Shown here: piece after piece, positions 56,324-64,000 of the stretch | Layout of the letters: every line of letters starts with the position of its first letter | How positions within the stretch are numbered: position 1 is the stretch's first letter | Assembly (NCBI GenBank): GCA_023053575.1 | Contig: JAKZAP010000010.1 | Coordinates: 20,272,628-20,336,627, forward strand | Reading direction: 5' to 3' | From: Branchinecta lynchi | Taxonomy: Eukaryota; Arthropoda; Branchiopoda; Anostraca; Branchinectidae | Length of the DNA stretch: 64,000 nucleotides | Program-made: the position numbers and the translations under genes | The notes under the pieces: generated by a model | What the model was told of the DNA's origin: nothing | The model's input: only the letters and a program-made list of their open reading frames with translations | The model's database searches: none

Positions 56324-56741
56324 CCAGCGTTGCCAGATGCTTGACAAAAGATCGCGCAGCAAGAGAAGCAAAAATGAGCCTTCGGCGCATTTTTGCCATT
56401 TTCTTGGCCCCATGGGGGGCCCCGTGTCTTCGTAAAGAGGGTCAGCATATTTTGAACCAGCAAGCATCAAATATCGGTGTTAACGAATGACGTTTTTGAT
56501 GTTTCAGTGAAGATTTTGAGTCCCTCGAGATATGGAATCTGGATATAAATCACTGGTCCTTACAAATCCTAATCTGGTTTTCAATGTATAAGGGATGTGG
56601 TGAGCAAAATGCACCCAGTTTGCGCCGAAACTTAGGGAAATACGCAAATGCGGCGCAATGCGCACACTTGAAAAATTCAAAGCGCAGCCGCCTCGAAAAA
56701 GAGCCCAAATGGCGCAAATGCGCACCATCTGGCAAGACTGG
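56324..56741. mobile_element. CCAGNNTTGCCAGATG-TIR element
   Basis: Left end CCAGCGTTGCCAGATG, right end CATCTGGCAAGACTGG, inverted with 14 of 16 positions equal. The interior is rich in GGCGCAAATGCG words. No transposase. CAGCGTTGCCACATTGG at 56772-56788 is a direct repeat of one end. Confidence 0.6.
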
Positions 56742-57129
56742 ACTGCGCTGCAGAATGATGAGGACAATACAGCGTTGCCACATTGGTTAAATGGGGGAAT
56801 ATAAATGCTTCCACTCGACCTTTTCCGAAATATGCTGCGAAAGTGGCGGGATCGCCGTCACCATAATTTCTCGGCGCACCGCCACCGTAAAGTTGTCAGC
56901 TCACCGCCGCCATTTCTATCAGAGCCTCGTTTTTGTTGCAATAGCGCTGCCGCATCGCTGCTGCAGCACTTCTTTGCTTTTGCATAATATGCGTTTTTGG
57001 ATTCACTTTCTTCTTGGTTGAAGCGGCAGCGCTGCAGCATCTTGCAGGGAAGCACGGACTTGGTCTGGGAGCAAGTCGTGATTCTCCAGAAGCGCTGCCG
57101 TCTTCCTCGGAAGCGCTGCAGTGCAAAAA

Positions 57130-57210
57130 CGGATGTAGAAAGAATCAGTCCGGAATCGGCTGAGAAGAGGACCTGCAGCATGCAAAACAAAAACGAGGCT
57201 CAGGTGTCCC
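57130..57210 (-). repeat. Second copy of the sequence at the window's left edge
   Basis: The stretch with AATCAGTCCGGAATCGGC and then CTGCAGCATGCAAAACAAAA corresponds base by base, with a few changes, to positions 5-60. The GAGCCTCGTTTTTGTT at 56922-56937 is the inverted form of AACAAAAACGAGGCTC at 57184-57199, so this copy seems to be one arm of an inverted-repeat element of about 280 bp (56922-57199) that also contains repeated AGCGCTGC motifs. Confidence 0.5.
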
Positions 57211-57365
57211 GCAGCTAACACCGTTGTACCAGTTTGCGTGCGCCGCAGTTCATTTTCGGCTGATCATTTTCTCGTTGGTTTCCTCGTGTATCTCAATAAA
57301 TACGAAGTAATCAGAAGTATGGAAACCATTCATTTGAGTTGAGCAAAACAAAGTCTCCAGAGTAA

Positions 57366-57773
57366 AGCTGCGTTCGTCCCGAGGACTCCACTTGAGTAGT
57401 CACCGCGTTTTTGTTTGTCCCGGGGACTCACTCCCGTATTCTCGCAAGTCCCCACTGACGGGAAATGCTCCAATTATCATCACCATCATCAAAGATGACT
57501 CCCTTTCAGATTCAGAGGGGAATCAGTTTTTGCCTTTGTTGGTGCAATGATAAAAGTGACAAAAAACAATGAGAATAAACAAAACCAAAAATAAAGTGGA
57601 TGCAGACTAGTTTTGTCAACTGTATATTTATTTTAGAACAAAATCCATTTTAGAAGTATTCCCCGTGTTCCCGTTGTTTGCCGTACGCTGAGTCCGCGTG
57701 GTGTGACTCCCTCTACTCTCGCCATTCCCTTCGAGTCCCCAAGGACTCTGAGGGGAACGGCGAGAATACGCCT
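57366..57773. mobile_element. AGGCG-family MITE, copy G
   Basis: Left end worn (TCGTCCCGAGGACTCCAC), right end GGCGAGAATACGCCT intact. Centre with GTTGGTGCAATG, TGCAGACTAG and TTTTAGAAGTATTCCCCGTG as in other copies. Confidence 0.78.
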
Positions 57774-58078
57774 CTTGTTTCGTCTTGTCTTCTTGTCACT
57801 GCCTTGTCAAGGTTTAAAGCCGTTTTATTTAGCCTTGTCAGATGAATGACTCAACGGACAAGTATCGCAAATAAAACGCTGTGGAGAAATCTGCCCGAGG
57901 CAGGACCGAAACTCGCTCCGCGATCGTATCATCATTCACGCGTCCTCTCTGACAGGGCACTGCCAATTGTCAGATGAAGGGACAAGTAAAATGGCATTAA
58001 GCGAACAAGGCTTTTAAATACGACGGCATTTGGCTGACAGGACCGAGATAAGGGTATGGCCTATAACCTATAACAACC

Positions 58079-59369
58079 TTCTCGCCACAGTGACAACTGG
58101 GAACCGACTACTCGCCAGTCGCCACACCGAGATATTGCCACACCAACAACCTGCCACACCGAAAGCTCGCCACCATACTGACCACAGCGAAAAGCCGCCA
58201 CACTGACATCTTGCCACAGTGCGACATCTCGCCGCATTTATAACATAAAGTGCTTTATTCAATTAATATTTATTCAAACAAAATTTCTGATGGAGCAAAT
58301 AATTATGCGCAATGCCTCTCAATAAATTAATTGTACTACTACGTCTATACCTACTGACAACTCTTCGATTCTTGTTAATTCTTCAAGTATTGTCTCTTCG
58401 GCCGAGGTGGAGAGCATCCTGCCTTGATTCGGTCCACGTCCGCCTTCTGCAAACTTTCTTCGGTCTTGAAACATTTCAGGTAATGCCAAAGACTTTGATT
58501 GCTTGATCCTATCAGCTGGTTAAAGCTGAGATTCCAACCCTCAATGTTGTTATTGTTTCGTGGAAGATGCCGAGCTACTCGATCGGTCATGTTTCAAAGA
58601 GAAGGTGGGAAACGAACCGGTCTTCGAGCATTCCCACGTAGCATTCCCGATGTAGTTGTCTTCAAAATAGTCTGTGACCGGGGACGTTTCTGATGGAAGT
58701 ATCGCCAGCAACTCCTGGAAAACGTCTTCGACATCGAGTGGCGGAACGAATGCAAGGGCCGGTAACATGCGAAGTTGAAGAGCATATTCTTCGTCAGTGA
58801 CGTTGTTTTGGTAAATCTGCGGGTCTGCTTGAATGTGACGAAAGATGCTGTGGCAGAGATGAAAAAAACATCCCTTGACAGATGTGTTCGGGAATACAGC
58901 TTGCACGCTGTTCTGGAAATCTACTTCGAAGTCTGACAGACAGCTGGCTGGTTCGTAGTCTCCTAAGGCAATTGATATCCACTCGAGAAGGATGGTGTAT
59001 GTTTGCTGCTGCTTGTTCGGTAGAAGTGCAAAGACGAACGGGACTACAGGATCCCAATTCCCTTTGGTCAACTGAAGCTAAATGTCTATAACACTTTAGA
59101 ATATTTTTTTTTTCAAAAACAATATTTTTGTGGCGGGTTGTCCCTGTGGTGAGTTGGTCGTGTGGCAAGTCGTCTCTGTGGCGGGTCGTCACTGTGGCAA
59201 GTTGTCAATGTGGCGAATCGTCGGTGTGCCGAGTCGTATCTGTGGCAAGTTGTCAGTGTGGCGAGTCGTCGGTGTGGCGAGTTGTCAGTGTAGCGAGTCG
59301 TCGTTGTGGTGATTGATATATTTGTGTGGCGAGTTGTCGGTTCCCAGTTGTCACTGTGGCGAGTTGTCA
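58079..59369. mobile_element. MULE-type transposon relic with minisatellite ends
   Basis: The ends are inverted: CTCGCCACAGTGACAACTGG at 58081 against CCAGTTGTCACTGTGGCGAG at 59344. Inside each end is an array of a 16-bp unit, GTGGCGAGTTGTCAGT on the right (59131-59310, about a dozen copies) and its complement on the left (58110-58235). The centre encodes part of a transposase on the minus strand. Confidence 0.8.
58375..59071 (-). pseudogene. Mutator-like (MULE) transposase fragment, frameshifted
   Basis: From 59071 the minus frame reads VVPFVFALLPNKQQQTY, then CLSDFEVDFQNSV, AVFPNTSVKGCFFHL: the MULE transposase domain, with the second catalytic Asp of the SDFE motif and the C-x2-H of CFFHL. 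After DYFEDNYIG (about 58640) the frame is lost: ARRPVRFPPSL is in a second frame, and NMTDRVARHLP, NNNNIEGWNLSF, SLWHYLKCFKTEESL in a third, ending near 58375. This is the usual C-terminal order of the family, so two or more indels have broken one gene. The N-terminal part with the first Asp and zinc finger is missing: between 59071 and the minisatellite at 59131 there is no room. Confidence 0.8.
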
Positions 59370-59370
59370 T

Positions 59371-60780
59371 GGAATCGGCGGGGAGTTGGAGGGAGGATCC
59401 GAAGGTTTTGTAACAACCTTGGGAGCAAAATGGATCGTGGGCTTGAAACAGAACTTGGGCTGTACAAAGGTCATGGGTCCTAGATGTAGTTTTGAGATGC
59501 CAAGCAACCAACCAGCGTCCTGAGCATCGTTTGAGCATTCGGTCGATAGAAACTTAATCTTTTTCCGTATATTTCCAAATTAGGTGATTTAATGTGTTTA
59601 TTGGCTCCCATTTGTTATCGAATTTGGTAATTCACCCAACTTCGTGTAGTCCGTATCTATTTCACCGCATTTGGTCCGTCCCTTTGTAAATTCGGTGATT
59701 TAACGTGTTTTGGTGCCCGAATTGTGTAATTCATCGGACTTTTCTCAAATCCTCATCTGTTCCATTTCATCCGGTTAATCCATATTATAATTTGAATTAA
59801 TCAGACTCATTTGGAAAGTAGCCAAATCGGCCAGAAAAAAGCCGGATTCAGCGAATTTCGCCTGCTGTGCTTTGTAATTGTTCCAGGGTACAGCCGTTTC
59901 TGTGAATGGTCCAGTTTCAAGTCGTCCCCCTGGACGTCCTCCTGTCCTAAAGGTAAAAGGCTAGGCTAGTAAAAGACCCCTGCGTATCCCTGTTAGTAAA
60001 GAAGTGGAGGGACGTGAAAACGGGTCGAATTTCTCTTTAGTTGTTTTGGAGATACCATGTAGCTTTTTACATTATAGATTTTTTAGAAAACAATTAACAG
60101 ATTCGTACTGTAACAATTAAAAGGTTCAACTGTTCAATGTGGTTCCTGGATATCATGTCATCTGTGTCATGACAGTTGGCAAGAACACATGTCCTAAATG
60201 TTTGATTTGTGTGACCGGATCGTATGCGACCTAGCTAAAATACATGCGAAATTACAAGTGTAATATGAGCTTTCAGATCTTCCGGTACCCTTCGTCTGAA
60301 TACTCTTGATGACTATCTCTCCTTGACGATGCAAAATCTCCGGCCTCTCCGGGTACCTAGCGGAAGAAAGGCAGAAGTGGTGACACATCTGCTCCCAAAC
60401 ATCGCCGTGATTGGTTGACACAGGATTTGAGTCGTTGAGTTTGAGTCGTTACGGAGTGTTTTGGACTTAGTCACATAGAGTATCACCACTGACTTCGTAT
60501 CTGATTAGGAAACATAGATGTCTGTCAGATCTAGAGCGTAACTACAGCTCACCAAGTTTCACCGGAATATGAAAACTTCCGGAAAGTTTCAGCTACACTT
60601 CACCTTTCCCACAAACATCGTATCCGTTTATAAGTAGTGAACTGAAACACAGAAGTGCTATTTACTGGGATTCTGCCACTAGGCTACACATGAACTTGTG
60701 AACATAGCTCGCAAGCAAATGCGATAGTCAGTTAGTTACGAAGACCATAGAAACAGTGATCCCACTTAATGTTAAATAAT
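59371..60780. other. Mostly unassigned sequence
   Basis: 59560-59840 repeats AATTTGGTGATTTAA / TTCGGTGATTTAACGTGTTT words, a weak tandem. 60335-60440 is the partner of 50344-50530. No gene seen. Confidence 0.4.
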
Positions 60781-60784
60781 CTAA

Positions 60785-61134
60785 AAGCTTATTCTCGCCG
60801 TTTCACGAGTCTTCCACGGACGGCGAACGCTCTGATTATCATGGCCATCATCAAAAAGGACTCCCTGTCAGATTCGGAGGAGAATCCAGTTTTTAACGGT
60901 GTTGGTACTATGTAAAATTAATTAAAAACAATCAGAATAAACAAAGCAAAAATAAAGTGTATCCAGACTAATTTCGTCAAGTGCAAATTTTATTTTTGAA
61001 CAAAATCGGTTTCGGAAGCATTCTCGTGTTCTCGTTGTTTTCCAGACGCGGTGTCCACGCGAAGTGACTCCCTCTATTCTCGCCATTTCCTTCGATTCCC
61101 CGAGGAGTCCTCGGGGAACGTAGAGAATACGCCT
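60785..61134. mobile_element. AGGCG-family MITE, copy H
   Basis: Left end TTATTCTCGCCGTTTCACGAG worn and shortened; right end GAGAATACGCCT. Contains GGACTCCCTGTCAGATTCGG and GTATCCAGACTAATTTCGTC. About 350 bp. Confidence 0.75.
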
Positions 61135-61144
61135 GAAGTAGTAG

Positions 61145-61628
61145 CTCACATCCCATGTCACGGAACTATAATAGTTGAAGCACTTCCGGCCCACCTAGGC
61201 CGTAACCGCTCGGACCTCAAAAGAACAACTTGGACCCTTGAGCTTTGTACGATCCAACTTTCATTCCAATCCCTCCATCCGTTTGGTCCCTACGGGTGTT
61301 ACAAGATTTTCGTGCCTCCCCATTCATGTGCCCACCGCAGTCGGATGCGGTTCGGACACATAAGTGTTGCATCCACAGCATTCGCTCTTACTAAAAAGAC
61401 CAAGTTTCGCTCGAGCTGGAGTACTTCCGAAAAATTCCAGGTACGCCCCTTCCAGTCTTTACCGATCCCGGATCCGGTGCAAACCTCAAAATTACGCATC
61501 TAGGACCCGCGGTGTTTGTATCGTACAAATTCTAGCCCAATCCTTCCATTCGTCTTGTCCCTATGGATGTTACTAAATTTCCGGAGCCCTACTCCTACTA
61601 CCCCCTGGTCGGATGCGATTCAGACAAA
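61145..61628. repeat. Fragments of the C-rich compound repeat
   Basis: TTTCATTCCAATCCCTCCATCC, GTTTGGTCCCTACGGGTGTTAC, CGCAGTCGGATGCGGTTCGG and, about 300 bases on, CCTTCCATTCGTCTTGTCCC with GGTCGGATGCGATTC: the subunit layout of 39866-42205. Confidence 0.55.
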
Positions 61629-62043
61629 AGGCGTATTCTCGCCGTTCCCCGAGGACTCCACGGGGAATCGAAGGGAACGGCGAGAATAGAGGGAGTCACT
61701 CCACGCGGACTCCGCGTACAGAAACAGCGAGAACACGGGGAATGCTTCCAGAATCGATTTTGTTCGAATAAGAAATATGCAGTTGACGAAATTAGTCTGG
61801 ATCCACTTTATTTTTGGTTTTATTTATTCTGATTATTTTTAATTAATTTTACATTGCACCAATACCAGCAAAAATTGATTCCCCTCCGAATCTGAAAGGG
61901 AGTCCTTTTTGATGACGGGGATGACAATCGTAGCATTCCCCGTCCGTGGGGACTCGCGAGAATACAGTGAGTGAGTCCCCTGGACAAACAAAAACGCGGG
62001 GACTCCTCAAGTGGAGTTCTCGGGGAACGGCGAGAATACACGT
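61629..62043. mobile_element. AGGCG-family MITE, copy I
   Basis: AGGCGTATTCTCGCCGTTCC at the left, GGAACGGCGAGAATACACGT at the right (last bases mutated). Well preserved inside, opposite orientation to copies G and H. Inserted in the compound repeat. Confidence 0.82.
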
Positions 62044-62946
62044 ATATAAACGGAATTGCTCTGGCACTTGCTCCTACAGCCCGTCGATTTTCCTTTGAAG
62101 GGAATTTTCCTTCAGCTTACCATTTGCAACGTACGCAGGTTACAACATTCAAAGTTCCCCTCCCTCAAGTTTTGCTCTAATGCACAAGGCCCTAAGCATT
62201 TAGTTGGGTCCCTCAGTAGCCTGCCAAGTTTCATGGTTTATGGTTTACTTAGAACTAATACAAATGTAGCTGACTTATCCGTTTTGCACCGTCAAAGATT
62301 TTGTAGTAAGTACACGTAGGAAAGTAAGACAGAGGGACCGACAATATGATCCGTATGTAGCACCTGCAAGTGCTGTTGAAACGATTATATGGGGGAATAA
62401 ACTGCAAAAATATGTAGGGATGTTAAAAAAAAAACGGAAACAAATCCTGAAAATTGAGTCAACGCGATGAACAAAAAATGAACGCCACCAACAAAAATGT
62501 TCAGCATGCCCACCGTCGTGCAAATCGTCCCCACCGCCGCTAAATGAAAGCATGTCGCGGCTTCGGGGACTATTTCTCAGGGTCCTTCAATTATCTACTT
62601 TGGCTAACAGGCCGTCGACTTTTGAGACAGAAATGCATGCTAGTGGCACTGTTCAAAGTCAAATTACACAGTTTCAAGGTCTTTGATTTTCCTTGGAAGG
62701 TCCTCAGCAAAAACCCATTTTCTTGCCCGTATTCCGATACGACTCTGATCCGTCACCTGTTCGTCGCTGGCAATGCTGCCTCTCCTTGCTGCCTTCACAC
62801 GGAAAACGGATCGTTCTTTTGGTTTTCCACCTAATTATTGGACCTACTGGATTTAACAGAATAGTCTAGGCCATGTTCATACTCCTGTTGATCTGTTCCA
62901 GGGTGTGGAATTGTTAATCTCCACAAGTATCTTTAAAGGAAAAGAC

Positions 62947-63000
62947 ATGGCTCAAGGAACAGGTGGATCATTGGTTGATGATTTTGAAGATGCTTTTCAG
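62947..63000 (+). CDS. MED28: Probable first coding exon of Mediator subunit 28
   Basis: Short exon of 18 codons from ATG to a clean donor, CAG|GTATGT. The peptide MAQGTGGSLVDDFEDAFQ resembles the start of the conserved part of MED28 (STLVDELESSFE in people), a head-associated subunit of the Mediator complex that links transcription factors to RNA polymerase II. A possible acceptor (CTGTTCCAG at 62893-62901) lies 45 bases before the ATG, which suggests an intron in the 5' UTR. The next exon is not visible before the window ends. The match is only about ten informative residues, so this is a tentative name. Confidence 0.4.
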
Positions 63001-64000
63001 GTATGTCTCCGGTTATCTGTTGTTTGTTTATACTGTCAGATTCTGAGATTTCCATATAAAACACACTGTTTAAGTGGTCTAAACTAAGTTGCATCGTAAT
63101 TCCAGAAAAGCATGACATCATGCCCATTTGATCTATTTTACTAGAGCCTATACTATTTCCGTCAGAAGTTAACCTGTCTATTCCATTGCCCAGCTTTGGT
63201 TGTCATTTTCTCACCACTGACATTTCCAAAAAAGGTAAACAATAGTTGCATTTTGTTTGACTTTTCACTCGCCTTTTCAACGGCTTTTTACTTTTTTTGT
63301 GTTTTCGTAATATGGTCCTAAGCACTGTTTGACAATTTCCCGTTTTTGTCAAAGAGGTGGGTGATTGGGTGGTGGTGTGGTGACCACGTTACGCTCTCCT
63401 TTTGGCTTTTTGCCTCGCTAATTTAGTCAGTTTATCCCAGAATCCAAGAAAAGAGGAATTTGATTCGAAGTTATTTTGAGACTGTCTCGGATTTTAAAGA
63501 TGAAAAATTTGAAGTGCAAGCAAAATACAAATAAAATGGCATTTGTCAAAATAGCGTTTTCATCTGAGAAAAGTGAAAAGTCCTTAGTAGTCTTCATTCT
63601 AGGTTTTCTTCAAAGATAATAGCGTACAAGCTGCATTGCCAGTACACAATTTTCTGTGATGACCCAAACATTTACTGGGGGATTTGCTACTGTTACGTCT
63701 GGTCATCCGAATTTTGTTTCCGTCATGTAGGCTAATCATTGTTTAACCTATGGACTTGGAAAAATATGAAAGAAAATTGTGTGATTGTTAGAAACAAACG
63801 TGAATTCAATATAATAAAAACATTTGGCGTTTTAAACAGAGAAGATCTTTGTCTTTTTGGCTTACAAAAATTGACGTCGATTCTCTTGTACTGTAACGAC
63901 GCGGGATGACGTGATTCTATTTCCGTCACAACAATGCCTAAATATCTGAATTTAGAGAGATTTATCAGTGAATATGATTTTAAACACACATCTTCCAACA
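63001..64000 (+). other. Probable first intron of the MED28-like gene
   Basis: Starts with the GTATGT donor. AATAGTTGCATTTTGTTTGAC at 63242-63262 resembles the left end of the TAGTYGCG elements, but I find no matching right end. Nothing else recognised to the window's edge. Confidence 0.35.

Noticed and set aside
58882..59523. Plus-strand ORFs repeating VASCQCGESSV
   Set aside because: Translation of the 16-bp minisatellite at the MULE end.
63242..63600. A further TAGTYGCG element
   Set aside because: Only a left-end match (TAGTTGCATTTTG); no inverted right end was found.

Overview
The window looks like draft nuclear DNA from an animal, probably an aquatic invertebrate. The few real coding segments are short exons with GT-AG (once GC-AG) splice signals, separated by kilobases of non-coding DNA. 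Most of the rest is a dense, nested layer of non-autonomous DNA transposons, decayed LINE tails and tandem repeats. There are no operons, bacterial promoters or long ORFs, and there is one 100-base assembly gap (28058-28157). I cannot name the species.

Genes. (1) An unrecognised three-exon fragment on the minus strand (18725-18808, 14905-15017, 10955-11095) ends in a stop codon and a plausible 3' UTR. (2) The last two exons of a mitochondrial ribosomal protein L49 (MRPL49) gene lie on the plus strand (29311-29447, 32197-32343). The last exon carries two compensating one-base indels that create an in-frame TGA. (3) A complete four-exon TMEM127-like membrane protein of 303 residues lies on the minus strand (55445 down to 47964). 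(4) A short plus-strand first coding exon (62947-63000) resembles the start of Mediator subunit MED28. MRPL49 and TMEM127 are convergent; TMEM127 and the MED28-like gene diverge.

Repeats by region. 1-10 kb: LINE RT tails, the first AGGCG- and GAGCG-type miniature elements, elements bounded by GGGATCCC palindromes with an internal 137-bp tandem repeat, and a long hairpin. 10-20 kb: introns of the unrecognised gene, with a self-nested MITE at 17112-17950. 20-28 kb: a roughly 200-bp-arm inverted repeat, a C-rich compound repeat, a 75-bp tandem array with CCAAT boxes, and a LINE inserted in another repeat. 28-36 kb: the gap, a poly(A) retroposed tail and several TIR elements. 36-47 kb: a 2.3-kb C-rich higher-order repeat and further TIR elements. 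47-57 kb: TMEM127, with a related MITE pair in inverted orientation and a hAT-type element with a perfect 8-bp target duplication close to its ATG. 57-64 kb: further AGGCG elements, a MULE relic with 16-bp minisatellite ends, and the MED28-like exon.

The most notable observations are the MITE families classified here by their own target-site duplications and nesting, the repeated hammerhead-like core (CTGANGA, stem, GAAATA) in retroelement tails, the lesion in MRPL49, and the TMEM127 homologue with an extra GC-AG intron.
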